Origin: Bordetella parapertussis
Lineage (GTDB): Bacteria > Pseudomonadota > Gammaproteobacteria > Burkholderiales > SG8-39
DNA length: 64,000 nucleotides
NCBI GenBank assembly: GCA_945861875.1
Contig: CAMAWC010000002.1
Location: 1 to 64,000, forward strand
Direction: 5' to 3'
Shown: positions 10,005 through 20,464 of the stretch, piece by piece
Layout of the letters: every line of letters starts with the position of its first letter
Position numbering within the stretch: position 1 is the stretch's first letter
The notes under the pieces: generated by a model
Database searches by the model: none
What the model was told of the DNA's origin: nothing
The model's input: only the letters and a program-made list of their open reading frames with translations
Made by a program: the position numbers and the translations under genes

Positions 10005-10059
10005 TCGGGCAGAACTTGGGTCCGGCATTTCGTTTGTTCGGCAAGTCTTGGAGGAAAAA

Positions 10060-10446
10060 ATGAAATTACTGCATACCATGCTGCGCGTCGGTGAGCTTGA
10101 GCGCTCCGTCCGGTTTTACACCGATGTGCTCGGCATGACACTACTGCGGCGCACCGATAGGCCGGAACAAAAATATTCACTGGCCTTTGTCGGCTACGGC
10201 CCCGAGAACTCCACTGCAGTGCTCGAACTTACCTACAACTACGGCGTGCAAAGCTACGACATGGGCGGCGCATTCGGGCATATCGCCATCGAGGTGCCCG
10301 ATGTTTCGAAGGCCTGCGAAACCGTCAAGGCAAAAGGCGGGACGGTGACCCGGGAGGCCGGGCCGGTCAAGGGCGGGAACACGGTCATCGCCTTTGTCCA
10401 GGACCCCGATGGCTACAAAATCGAGCTGATCCAGGGCGGCCCGTAA
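10060..10446 (+). CDS. gloA: GloA, lactoylglutathione lyase (glyoxalase I)
   Basis: The ATG at 10060 is preceded by GGAGG at 10050-10054; the 396-residue track entry is a frame extension. The 128-residue protein ([20 protein letters not shown]) shows the conserved glyoxalase I blocks, with metal ligands expected at H6, at the Glu in TAVLELTYN, at the His in [10 protein letters not shown] and at the Glu in YKIELIQ. It isomerises the methylglyoxal-glutathione hemithioacetal to S-lactoylglutathione. The His/Glu pattern resembles the short Ni2+/Co2+-dependent class. Confidence 0.96.
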   Translation: MKLLHTMLRVGELERSVRFYTDVLGMTLLRRTDRPEQKYSLAFVGYGPENSTAVLELTYNYGVQSYDMGGAFGHIAIEVPDVSKACETVKAKGGTVTREAGPVKGGNTVIAFVQDPDGYKIELIQGGP

Positions 10447-10492
10447 GCCGTGCCAATGCTCCCCTGCGCGGTCGCATTCAGGCAGATGAAAT

Positions 10493-10527
10493 AGCTGGAA
10501 AGTGGCTACTGGCAAGGGTTTCCAGCC
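10493..10527. terminator. Hairpin between convergent gloA and ksgA
   Basis: AGCTGGAAA at 10493-10501 pairs with TTTCCAGCC at 10519-10527 with one mismatch. It sits between two convergent genes, so it probably acts as a terminator for one or both. The same stem sequence appears behind ppc at 32880-32920. Confidence 0.5.
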
Positions 10528-10547
10528 ATCGCCGCGGGAATTTTCGG

Positions 10548-11315
10548 CTACGCGGCCAGGCTGTTGCTAATGGCGACGTAGTCAGCTACGGACAGGTTCT
10601 CCGGGCGCAGTCCGGGGTCAATCCCGAGTCGGCGCAAGCCGTCCTCGCCGATCAGTTTGCCCAGGGCGTTACGCAGGGTCTTGCGTCGCTGCGTAAATGC
10701 GGCGGTGACCACGCGTCCCAGGGTCTGCGCATCGCGCGCCAGCAACTGCGACGCAGGACGGGGCCTCAATCGGACAATGGCCGATTCCACCTTGGGCGGC
10801 GGCCTGAACGCTTCGGGTGGCACGGTAAACAGCATTTCCATGTCGTAACGATATTGCAACATCACCGACAGCCGGCCGTACTCGGGCCCGGACGGCGAGG
10901 CCACCATGCGCTCAACCACTTCCCTTTGCAGCATGAAAGTAAGATCGCTGAAGCGTTCAGCGTAATTGAGCAGGTGAAACAGCAAGGGCGTGGAAATGTT
11001 GTAGGGTAAATTGCCGACCAGGCGCAGCGGTGCCGGCAATCTGGCGTAGTCAAAGGCAAGCGCATCGCCCTCGTGCACGACCAGGCGTTCGGGCGGAAAC
11101 CTTTGCCTCAACGCAGCGGCGAGGTCGCGATCAATCTCGATGACATGCAGCACATCTGCCTGCTTGACCAGTTGATCGGTCAGCGCGCCCTCACCCGGCC
11201 CGATTTCGGCGATATGCTCGCCCGGCCGCAGCGACACCGCCGCGAGAATTCCGGCGATTACCCCCTGGTCGGCAAGAAAATGCTGACCGAAGCGCTTCCG
11301 CGGGACATGTTTCAT
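10548..11315 (-). CDS. ksgA: KsgA/RsmA, 16S rRNA dimethyladenosine transferase
   Basis: The 255-residue SAM-dependent methyltransferase dimethylates A1518/A1519 in helix 45 of 16S rRNA. The N-terminus KRFGQHFLADQGV, the SAM-binding IAEIGPGEGALTDQL and the catalytic NLPYNISTPLLF are all visible. It is the last gene of the lptD-surA-pdxA-ksgA run, an order known from many gammaproteobacteria and betaproteobacteria, and lies 17 bp after pdxA. Loss of this enzyme gives kasugamycin resistance in other species. Confidence 0.97.
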   Translation of the reverse strand: MKHVPRKRFGQHFLADQGVIAGILAAVSLRPGEHIAEIGPGEGALTDQLVKQADVLHVIEIDRDLAAALRQRFPPERLVVHEGDALAFDYARLPAPLRLVGNLPYNISTPLLFHLLNYAERFSDLTFMLQREVVERMVASPSGPEYGRLSVMLQYRYDMEMLFTVPPEAFRPPPKVESAIVRLRPRPASQLLARDAQTLGRVVTAAFTQRRKTLRNALGKLIGEDGLRRLGIDPGLRPENLSVADYVAISNSLAA

Positions 11316-11332
11316 CGAATTGGATTTTTGGA

Positions 11333-12325
11333 CTATGCGCCGGCCGCGCTCTGACTGACCATCTCGACGGCCATCTCCACTGCCGCGAACAGGCTCCCCG
11401 GATCGGCACGACCGCTGCCGGCAAGGTCGAGCGCCGTGCCGTGGTCAACGGAGGTGCGGATAAACGGCAGGCCCAGCGTCACATTCACGCCGCCACCGAA
11501 ACTTGCATACTTGAGCACCGGCAGTCCCTGGTCGTGGTACATCGCCAGGACGCAGTCACCGCCGCGCAGCACCGCGGGCGTAAACAGCGTGTCAGCCGGC
11601 AACGGACCGACAAGATCCAGGCCTTCATCCCGCAACTTGGCCAGGACGGGATTGATGACCTCGATTTCCTCCCGCCCAAAGTGGCCGCCCTCGCCGCCAT
11701 GCGGATTGAGGCCGGCAACCAGGATGCGCGGCCTCGCCAGTCCAAAGTGTCGTGACAGTTCCGCGGCCAACACCCGCAGCGTCTCGGCCAGCCCGTCCGC
11801 GGTGATCGCCAAAGGGACATCCTTGAGCGCCAGGTGCGTCGTGGCAAGCGCGACGCGCAAGCCCCCGCCGACCAGCATCATGACCACGCGCGCACGCGCG
11901 CCGGCGGCAAAAAATTCGGTGTGGCCGGTAAACGCGATACCGGCGTCATTGATTACCCCTTTGTGCACCGGTGCGGTAACCAGGGCGGCATATTTGCCCT
12001 CCAGGCAACCATTCATGCCCTGGCGCAGAAGTTCCAGCACGTAAGGACTGTTCGCCGTATTGAGTTGCCCGGAAACACCCGGCGTCTGCAGCGCAACGTG
12101 ACATACCTCGATCGTTCCCGCGGCGGGCAATGTGCTGGCGTCAAAGTCACGCAAGGTCGTGGCTGTACCGATCTGTCCGGCGCGTTGCGCGAGCAGTGTT
12201 CGATCACCCAACACGACGATTCTTGCGCCAAAGTCGCGCCTGGCAAGCGCAAGGCAAATGTCGGGGCCGATGCCGGCTGGTTCACCCGAGCTGATGCAAA
12301 TGACCGCCGGGCGCGCGGCCGGCAT
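11333..12325 (-). CDS. pdxA: PdxA, 4-hydroxythreonine-4-phosphate dehydrogenase
   Basis: I chose the ATG at 12325 (MPAARPAVICISSGEPAGIGPD), giving 330 residues; the longer track entry would run into surA. The family opening SSGEPAGIGPD, metal-binding histidines (FTGHTEFFA, GLNPHGGEGG, AMYHDQGLPVLKY) and the closing FIRTSVDHGTALDLAG are present. The enzyme oxidises 4-phosphohydroxy-L-threonine in pyridoxal-5'-phosphate synthesis. It starts 35 bp after the surA stop. Confidence 0.96.
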   Translation of the reverse strand: MPAARPAVICISSGEPAGIGPDICLALARRDFGARIVVLGDRTLLAQRAGQIGTATTLRDFDASTLPAAGTIEVCHVALQTPGVSGQLNTANSPYVLELLRQGMNGCLEGKYAALVTAPVHKGVINDAGIAFTGHTEFFAAGARARVVMMLVGGGLRVALATTHLALKDVPLAITADGLAETLRVLAAELSRHFGLARPRILVAGLNPHGGEGGHFGREEIEVINPVLAKLRDEGLDLVGPLPADTLFTPAVLRGGDCVLAMYHDQGLPVLKYASFGGGVNVTLGLPFIRTSVDHGTALDLAGSGRADPGSLFAAVEMAVEMVSQSAAGA

Positions 12326-12360
12326 TGCGCCGGAATGCTCGCGGCTGTCCGAACCTGGGT

Positions 12361-13692
12361 TCACTTTTCTTCCAGACGGAATTCCACGTAGGCACGGTCG
12401 CGCAATTGCCTTACCCACTCGTTGAACGCCTCGTCAGACTTGCGCTCGCGAAGTATGCGTCTCACTTCGGCGCGCTTTCTGTCATCCGACATGTCGGCCT
12501 TGCGGCGTTCAAGGACCTCGATCAAATGCCAGCCAAAGGGTGAGCGCACCGGCTCGCTGACCTTGTTGACCGGCAGTTCGTTCATCGCCCTCTCAAACTC
12601 CGGAACAGTGTCACCCGGGTAAAGCAAGCCCAGTTCACCGCCCTTGGAACCGGAGCCGTCTTCGGAATTGAGCCGCGCCAATTCGGCAAAATCACCGCCG
12701 AGGATAATTCGTTCGCGAATATTCACTATTTTGCGCTTTGCCTCATCCTCGGCTACGGCTTCGTTGGTCTTGATCAGAATATGCCGCACGCGCGTCTGGT
12801 CGACGATCACCACCGTGGTTCCGGCACCGCCGCCGCCACCACCGCGCTTGTCAATCAGGCGCAGCAAGTGAAACCCGGCCGGACTGCGCAATATCCCGCT
12901 GATTTCCCCGGGGCGCATTTTCGCCAGCGGTTCGGCGAACAATTCGGGCATCCGGTCCTGCGCGCGCCAGCCCATCTGCCCCCCCTGCAGTGCATCGGGC
13001 GCGTCGGAAAAGCTCGCCGCAAGCTGGGAGAAATCGCCGCCGGATTTCAACTGCTGCTGCACCGATTCCATGCGGGCGCGCTGGCGTTGAATCTGCTCCG
13101 GGCTCGCCTGTTCCGGCAGGCGCACCAGAATGTGCGCAAGGTTGTACTCGCTGCCGGCATCCGTCTGGCCGCCCCGTCCCTGCGCCTCCAGGAAGAGATC
13201 GACCTCGCCATCGCTCACCACTATCTTGCTTTCGACTTCGCGCTCGCGCAGGCGGGTTAGGACGATCTCCGTGCGGATGTCTTCGCGAAAGCTCGGATAA
13301 CTGATACCGTCCTTCTCCAGCGCCTGCCTGAATTGCGGCAGAGACATTTTATTTTCCTGGGCAATGCGCTCAATGGCGCGATCCAGCTGCTGGTCATCGA
13401 CCCGCAGCGCGGTCTCGCGCGCCAGCTGCAGCTGCACCCGGTCGACGATCAAGCGCTCGAGGACCTGCTTGTCGAGGACACCCGCCGCCGGCAGTGGCGT
13501 CCCCTGTTGCTTGAGCTGCGCCTGGATTTGCCTGAGCCTGGATTGGAGCTCATACTGCGTGATCACCTCGGTATTGACCACTGCGACAATGCGGTCAACC
13601 AGCACGATACGCGAAGAGGGCCGTGGCACCTGAGCCAGGGCGGAATCGCAAAACACCAAAAAAAACAATATCGAAACAAGCAGGAATTTCAT
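12361..13692 (-). CDS. surA: SurA, periplasmic peptidyl-prolyl isomerase and chaperone
   Basis: The 443-residue protein starts with a signal peptide (MKFLLVSILFFLVFCDSALA). It then has the SurA N-terminal chaperone domain (VDRIVAVVNTEVITQYEL) and two parvulin PPIase domains (about 180-280 with YNLAHILVRLPE, and about 300-400 with VRHILIKTNEAVAEDEA). A glycine run (GGGGGGA) links the parvulin domains. SurA delivers outer-membrane proteins, including LptD, to the Bam machinery, which explains its place directly behind lptD. The start lies a few bases after the second lptD stop codon. Confidence 0.96.
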   Translation of the reverse strand: MKFLLVSILFFLVFCDSALAQVPRPSSRIVLVDRIVAVVNTEVITQYELQSRLRQIQAQLKQQGTPLPAAGVLDKQVLERLIVDRVQLQLARETALRVDDQQLDRAIERIAQENKMSLPQFRQALEKDGISYPSFREDIRTEIVLTRLREREVESKIVVSDGEVDLFLEAQGRGGQTDAGSEYNLAHILVRLPEQASPEQIQRQRARMESVQQQLKSGGDFSQLAASFSDAPDALQGGQMGWRAQDRMPELFAEPLAKMRPGEISGILRSPAGFHLLRLIDKRGGGGGGAGTTVVIVDQTRVRHILIKTNEAVAEDEAKRKIVNIRERIILGGDFAELARLNSEDGSGSKGGELGLLYPGDTVPEFERAMNELPVNKVSEPVRSPFGWHLIEVLERRKADMSDDRKRAEVRRILRERKSDEAFNEWVRQLRDRAYVEFRLEEK

Positions 13693-13697
13693 GCTAA

Positions 13698-13724
13698 TTG
13701 TATAAACCCTAGTTGTATAAACCC
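13698..13724. repeat. 15-bp tandem duplication over the lptD stop codon
   Basis: On the minus strand the sequence reads GGTTTATACAACTAG then GGTTTATACAATTAG. Both units translate as Gly-Leu-Tyr-Asn-stop in the lptD frame. They differ at one synonymous base. The second copy is downstream of the used stop and serves as an in-frame backup stop just before surA. Confidence 0.85.
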
Positions 13725-15970
13725 AAGGGGCGGATGGGATCGGTTGACTGGTTTAACGGCCTGTAGCCGCTGATATTGCTCTTGAGCAGGCTCAGCGGAT
13801 TGGCCCCAACACTAGCCAGGCCATTCAATTCGAGCTGCAGCAAAATCGTATTGCTTTGCACGCCGACGGCGGTGGAAAAACGGTGGGCGACCAGGCGCAC
13901 AACCCAGCAGCCGCCATCATACTCAAAGCCCGCCAGGCCCTCGATCAGTGATTTAGGGTTGAGCAATGAGTAGCTGGCACGTCCTACACCGTACAAACCG
14001 CCGCCCAGCGGCCATTGCCCCGACGCATCGACAGTCTTGATCGAATTCGGGACATAACGGTAGCCAAGGTTCAGTAGCTTTTGTACCTCGGGCTGATACC
14101 GCATTCCGAAATTTGCCTGGTCAACTATATTCAGGCGGGGATCGTATTGGAGCAAGCCATTAACCTGCACGCTCTGGCTGACCCTGGCGTTGCCCGTCGC
14201 CACCCAGTCGGAAATCTTGTAGGTGCGCGGCGTAGCTCCTGGGAGCGTCACCTGCTGGTTGCTGTAATAGTATTGCTGCCCGATGCTCGCCCGGGCAAGC
14301 TCTTGCCCACTGGGCTGTACTATGCGCGTGGTCACCGCAGCGGTCAGCTGGTTGGCGTCGTTGATGCGATCCTTGCCGGAAAACTGGTTTTCGGAAAACA
14401 TCTGCGAAAAATTGAAGTCTGACTGTCCGGTATCGAATACTGGAATGTTGTTCTGGTCGCGGTAGGGAATCTTCACATAATACAGGCGCGGCTCGAGCGT
14501 TTGCGTCAGGTCCCGCCCCTGAATACTCATAGGACGTTCAAAAAACAGGCCGCTATCGACACTGAGTATTGGCAGTGCGCGCGTAATGGCGCTTGGGATT
14601 CCCGGCTCATTCTGCGTCAGTGCGTATTTGGTCCAGTTATAACTAAGCTTGGGGGTCAGATAGGCACCGGGATCGATCAGGGGCAGGCTAACGGTCGGGA
14701 TGACGGATGTTCGCTTGCCTTCGACAAGAGTCGACGCCGCGAAGCTGACATACTCGGCGGTGATTCCGTAGTTTTCCCCTGCCACTCCTCGTTTGGCCGC
14801 ACTGAAATTCAATTGCGGCAACCGCGCATAGGGAACCGTTACAGGCTGAAGCGGATCCTGCAAGGTCTGGTAGCGTTGTACCCTGACTGTCCCTCCCCAG
14901 GTACCGTCGCCCAGGAATCTGCCACCGCTGGACGCGAACGCTTCGCGATTCAGGTTGGCAAGCGAGGTGGTGTTGATTTGAGAGGAAAGATCGCGATAGT
15001 AATTGTTATCCGATACGCTGTTGACAATCCACCCGCCGGAGACCCGCGGATCAGAGAAACTGTGCACTGCATTAAGTGCCCAGCGCGTCTGATTGATCGT
15101 CTTGTCGTCGGGAAGCACCACATAGCTGGCCTCGCCACGGTAATTGGGCTGGAGGTAGCGAACCTCCGCTCCAACCTGCAATCCGCGCTTGCCGATGTAA
15201 CGCGGCGTAAGGGTGGCATCGTAATTGGGCGCGATATTCCAGTAATAAGGCAGCGCGACTTCCGCACCACCCTTGTCCGACGTCCCGTATGAGGGCGCCA
15301 GGAATCCGGACTTGCGCTGGTTATCCAGGGGAAATGTAAGCCAGGGCGTCGCCAAGATGGGGACATCCATGAACACCACCCGCGCCGCGCGAGCCACGCC
15401 CAGGCTGCGACCGTAGTCCAGGTCGAGTTGGCCAAAGCGGATATACCAGTCTTCGTTACCCGGTTTGCAGGTCGAGTAGGTGCCTTCGACCATGCGGTAC
15501 TGTTGATCTCCGAGAATTTGCATCTGTCGCGCCGCACCGTTTCCCGCGGAACCCGCTGCATCGGATTTTTTTCGCGGCGCCAGTGAATATACCGGTTCCT
15601 CGAATACACCTTGCTCCTGGTCAAGCTTGTAACGCAAAGCCGGGCCGGTCATGACATCGCCGTCGCGTAAAAGTCGCACATTGCCCAGCGCCTCAACCTC
15701 GTCGGCATCGGGTAAATATTTCAGCCGGTCAGACACGATGGAGGCAGCGCCTTTGCGCAATTCTGCATCGCCCGACACGCGCATTTCCTGGTTGGTAATG
15801 CCTTCGATCCTCTCTCCCGATATAAATACCGGCAGTACGACATCGCGCCCCGTCGGCGGTCCGATGATGGACCGCTGCAACTTGAGGCCCTGCGCATGCA
15901 CGCCGGCCGGGCTCGCAAGGCCGATGCCGGCGGCCAGCGCGATAAGGGCAATAGAACGCAAATGCGGCAT
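13709..15970 (-). CDS. lptD: LptD, LPS-assembly outer-membrane protein
   Basis: The ATG at 15970 gives 753 residues with a signal peptide (MPHLRSIALIALAAGIGLASPAGVHA). An N-terminal OstA/LptA-like domain (about 40-150, VSGDAELRKGAASIVSDRL) is followed by a long beta-barrel region (WLTFPLDNQRKSGFLAPSYG) that inserts LPS into the outer leaflet with LptE. Cys residues are few compared with E. coli LptD (one near CKPGNEDW and one near GGCWVV), so the disulfide pattern may be simplified. A 15-bp duplication covers its stop codon. Confidence 0.95.
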   Translation of the reverse strand: MPHLRSIALIALAAGIGLASPAGVHAQGLKLQRSIIGPPTGRDVVLPVFISGERIEGITNQEMRVSGDAELRKGAASIVSDRLKYLPDADEVEALGNVRLLRDGDVMTGPALRYKLDQEQGVFEEPVYSLAPRKKSDAAGSAGNGAARQMQILGDQQYRMVEGTYSTCKPGNEDWYIRFGQLDLDYGRSLGVARAARVVFMDVPILATPWLTFPLDNQRKSGFLAPSYGTSDKGGAEVALPYYWNIAPNYDATLTPRYIGKRGLQVGAEVRYLQPNYRGEASYVVLPDDKTINQTRWALNAVHSFSDPRVSGGWIVNSVSDNNYYRDLSSQINTTSLANLNREAFASSGGRFLGDGTWGGTVRVQRYQTLQDPLQPVTVPYARLPQLNFSAAKRGVAGENYGITAEYVSFAASTLVEGKRTSVIPTVSLPLIDPGAYLTPKLSYNWTKYALTQNEPGIPSAITRALPILSVDSGLFFERPMSIQGRDLTQTLEPRLYYVKIPYRDQNNIPVFDTGQSDFNFSQMFSENQFSGKDRINDANQLTAAVTTRIVQPSGQELARASIGQQYYYSNQQVTLPGATPRTYKISDWVATGNARVSQSVQVNGLLQYDPRLNIVDQANFGMRYQPEVQKLLNLGYRYVPNSIKTVDASGQWPLGGGLYGVGRASYSLLNPKSLIEGLAGFEYDGGCWVVRLVAHRFSTAVGVQSNTILLQLELNGLASVGANPLSLLKSNISGYRPLNQSTDPIRPLGLYN

Positions 15971-16068
15971 GGCAAGGGTGTGGGAAGAAAACCGTGGTTG
16001 GGGAAACCGCCGCCTCGACAAATGTTCGGACGAAGCCGCGGAAACCTGAACATTATTGAACCGGCATT

Positions 16069-17842
<1,774 letters not shown>

Positions 17843-17883
17843 GCTGCACTTCCCCCGCTTCAATTTGATATACGCTAGCCCCC

Positions 17884-19203
17884 ATGACCGACATGAAACG
17901 TACCGACATCAAATACTACCTGCGCCGCCGGCGCGCGCTGGCGCAATCGATGAAAAGCGGCATCGCCATCGTACCCACCGCGCCCGAACGCATGCGCAAC
18001 CGCGACAGCGACTACCCGTACCGCTTTGACAGCTATTTCTACTACCTGACCGGATTCTGCGAGCCCGATTCCGTTCTGGTACTCATAGCCGGGACAAGGC
18101 CGCGCGCCATCCTGTTTTGCCGCGAAAAGAATCCCGAACGCGAGCTGTGGGACGGGGTGCGCTGCGGCCCGGTCGCCGCGCGCAAGGCCTACGGCTTTGA
18201 CGAGGCCTGGCCTATCGAGGCGCTGGATGAAAAACTGCCGCAACTGCTGGCGGACAAGAAAGCGGTTTACTTTGCCACCGGCATGGACGCGGCCTGGGAC
18301 GCGCGTGTCATCGGCTGGCTCAACAAGGTGCGCAGCCAGACCCGCACCGGCATTGCCGCCCCCGGTGAAATCCGCGATGTACGCACCATCATCGACCAGT
18401 TGCGACTGGTCAAGGATGCACATGAAATCGGCGTGATGCGCCGCGCGGCGGCGATCTCCGCCGGCGCGCACCGGCGCGCCATGCAGGCCACGCGCCCCGG
18501 GCGAATGGAGTTCGAAATCGAGGCCGAACTGTTGCATGAATTCAGGCGTAACGGCTCGCAGTTCCCCGCTTACACTTCCATCGTCGCCGGCGGCGCCAAT
18601 GCCTGCATCCTGCATTACCGTGAAAACGACGCCAGGCTCAACAAAGGCGACCTGCTGCTGATCGATGCCGGTTGCGAACTCGATGGCTACGCATCGGACA
18701 TAACCCGTACCTTCCCGGTCAACGGCCGCTTCAGCCAGGCACAGCGCGAAATCTACGAACTGGTATTGGCCGCGCAGGCCGCGGCCATTCGCGCCGTGCG
18801 TCCGGGAAAATCCTGGCAGGCACCCCACGACGCGGCGGTGCGCGTCCTGGTCAGGGGCTTCATCAAGTTCGGGCTTTGCAAGGGCAGTGTGAACGACGTC
18901 ATCGCTTCGGGCGACTACCGCCGCTTTTACATGCATCGCACCGGACACTGGCTCGGATTGGACGTGCACGATGCCGGCGAATACAAGGACGGCGGCGCAT
19001 GGAAAAAACTCCGCCCCGGCATGGTACTCACGGTGGAGCCCGGTTGTTACATCCGCCCCGCCAGGAATGTGCCCAAAAAGTACTGGAATATCGGCGTCCG
19101 GATTGAGGACGACGTGCTGGTAACCCGAACCGGCTGCGACATCATCACCGCCGGCGCCCCCAAAACCGTGGCGCAAATCGAAGCCCTGATGGCACATGCC
19201 TGA
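17884..19203 (+). CDS. pepP: PepP, Xaa-Pro aminopeptidase II
   Basis: The 439-residue M24 metallopeptidase has an N-terminal AMP_N domain (RRRALAQSMKSGIAIVPTAPE, RNRDSDYPYRFDSYFYYLTGF) and the pita-bread catalytic domain. Metal ligands are expected at LLIDAGCELDGYASDITRTFP (two Asp), at the His of HRTGHWLGLDVHDAGEY, at the Glu of LTVEPGCY and at the Glu of GVRIEDDVLVT. It removes N-terminal residues that precede proline. It overlaps ubiH by 8 bp; pepP-ubiH is a classic proteobacterial pairing. Confidence 0.96.
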   Translation: MTDMKRTDIKYYLRRRRALAQSMKSGIAIVPTAPERMRNRDSDYPYRFDSYFYYLTGFCEPDSVLVLIAGTRPRAILFCREKNPERELWDGVRCGPVAARKAYGFDEAWPIEALDEKLPQLLADKKAVYFATGMDAAWDARVIGWLNKVRSQTRTGIAAPGEIRDVRTIIDQLRLVKDAHEIGVMRRAAAISAGAHRRAMQATRPGRMEFEIEAELLHEFRRNGSQFPAYTSIVAGGANACILHYRENDARLNKGDLLLIDAGCELDGYASDITRTFPVNGRFSQAQREIYELVLAAQAAAIRAVRPGKSWQAPHDAAVRVLVRGFIKFGLCKGSVNDVIASGDYRRFYMHRTGHWLGLDVHDAGEYKDGGAWKKLRPGMVLTVEPGCYIRPARNVPKKYWNIGVRIEDDVLVTRTGCDIITAGAPKTVAQIEALMAHA

Positions 19204-20344
19204 AGCTGCCGGCACGCCGGCCTTCGATGTCCTGATCGCCGGCGGCGGGCCGATCGGCTCGGCGATTGCGCAAGCCCTCTCCGGCTCGCACCTTCGCGTT
19301 GCCCTGGTCGGGCCGGGCGCTCCGGCACATCCGGATCCGCGGCCGATCGCCCTGTCACACGGCAGCAAGCTGATCCTCGAACAGCTTGGCTGCTGGCCCA
19401 CGGGCGGCGCGACCGCAATCACCGCCATCCATGTTTCGCACCAGGGTCGTTTTGGCCGCACCCTGATCAATGCTGCTGAACATCAACTGCCGGCACTGGG
19501 CCATGTCATTGCCTACGATGAATTGCAACGCGCCGCTTCGGCCGGGCTCGGCTGCACACAGCTAACCGGGCTGGTCCAAACAATCGAGGACCGGGCAACA
19601 TTAGCCAGGGCCGTTACCAGCAATGGTGTGATCGATGCAAGACTGGTCGTGCTGGCCGACGGTGGTCACCTTACCGAATCGCGCAGCCAGGACTACGGGC
19701 AAGTTGCCCTGGTTGCACACATTGAGACGGACACGCCGCATCAGGGTCGCGCCTGGGAACGCTTTACACCTGAAGGTCCGCTTGCCCTGCTGCCCTTTGA
19801 TTCTGGAAACAAAAGCGGCAACGGTTACGGCATGGTCTGGTGCACAAGTCCGCAACGGGCGGCCGGCTTGGCGGAAATGAACCAAGGGGTGTTTTTGGCC
19901 GCACTGCAACACGCCTTTGGCAATCGCGCCGGCCGTTTTTTCTCCGTCAGTGCACGCAGCCAATTCCCGCTGGCCTTGCGACGGGCCAGGCATGCCCCCT
20001 TGCGCTGCGTGACCGTCGGCAATGCGGCGCAAGCCCTGCATCCGGTGGCCGGGCAAGGACTCAATCTCGGGTTGCGTGATGGCGTGGAACTTGCCGGGAT
20101 GATTCGCGACTGCGCGGCAGAAGCCCTCGGCGAACCGGCGTTCGTGGCGCGCTACCGGGCGGTGCGCGCGCCGGACCGCAACGCCGGCGTCCGCGTCACC
20201 GATGCCCTGGTCAAGCTTTTTTCAAATTCCAATGCCGCCGCCGGATTTACCCGTGGCGCCGGACTTTTCCTGCTCGACATGTTGCCGGCACCAAGACGAT
20301 TCTTGACCCGCCGCATGATGTTCGGCATGCGCGCTCTGCCCTGA
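19196..20344 (+). CDS. ubiH: UbiH-type ubiquinone-biosynthesis FAD monooxygenase
   Basis: The 382-residue flavoprotein opens with the FAD-binding FDVLIAGGGPIGSAIAQAL and contains the second FAD motif VTVGNAAQALHPVAGQGLNLGLRDG. The DG-type motif appears as LVVLADGGHL. It probably hydroxylates the ubiquinone ring; whether at C6 or another position cannot be settled by eye, since UbiH, UbiF and UbiI are close relatives. The start overlaps the end of pepP. Confidence 0.87.
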   Translation: MPEAAGTPAFDVLIAGGGPIGSAIAQALSGSHLRVALVGPGAPAHPDPRPIALSHGSKLILEQLGCWPTGGATAITAIHVSHQGRFGRTLINAAEHQLPALGHVIAYDELQRAASAGLGCTQLTGLVQTIEDRATLARAVTSNGVIDARLVVLADGGHLTESRSQDYGQVALVAHIETDTPHQGRAWERFTPEGPLALLPFDSGNKSGNGYGMVWCTSPQRAAGLAEMNQGVFLAALQHAFGNRAGRFFSVSARSQFPLALRRARHAPLRCVTVGNAAQALHPVAGQGLNLGLRDGVELAGMIRDCAAEALGEPAFVARYRAVRAPDRNAGVRVTDALVKLFSNSNAAAGFTRGAGLFLLDMLPAPRRFLTRRMMFGMRALP

Positions 20345-20420
20345 AACACCGCCGGCGCTACTGCCGCCGTCACGTGCACAAAAAATGAACAAAATCCTTT
20401 TTCCGTTTTTGTAATGCGTG

Positions 20421-20426
20421 TAAAAT
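20421..20426 (+). promoter_or_regulatory. Candidate -10 of the dusB-fis promoter with GC-rich discriminator
   Basis: TGTAAAAT is followed directly by CGCCCTCCCGCC, a very GC-rich discriminator, 39 bases before the dusB ATG. A poor -35 candidate (TTTTTC) lies 17 bases upstream. In E. coli the dusB-fis promoter is under stringent control through a GC-rich discriminator; the same logic here is inference. Confidence 0.4.
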
Positions 20427-20464
20427 CGCCCTCCCGCCTGACAATAAAACTACAGCAACCCGCA

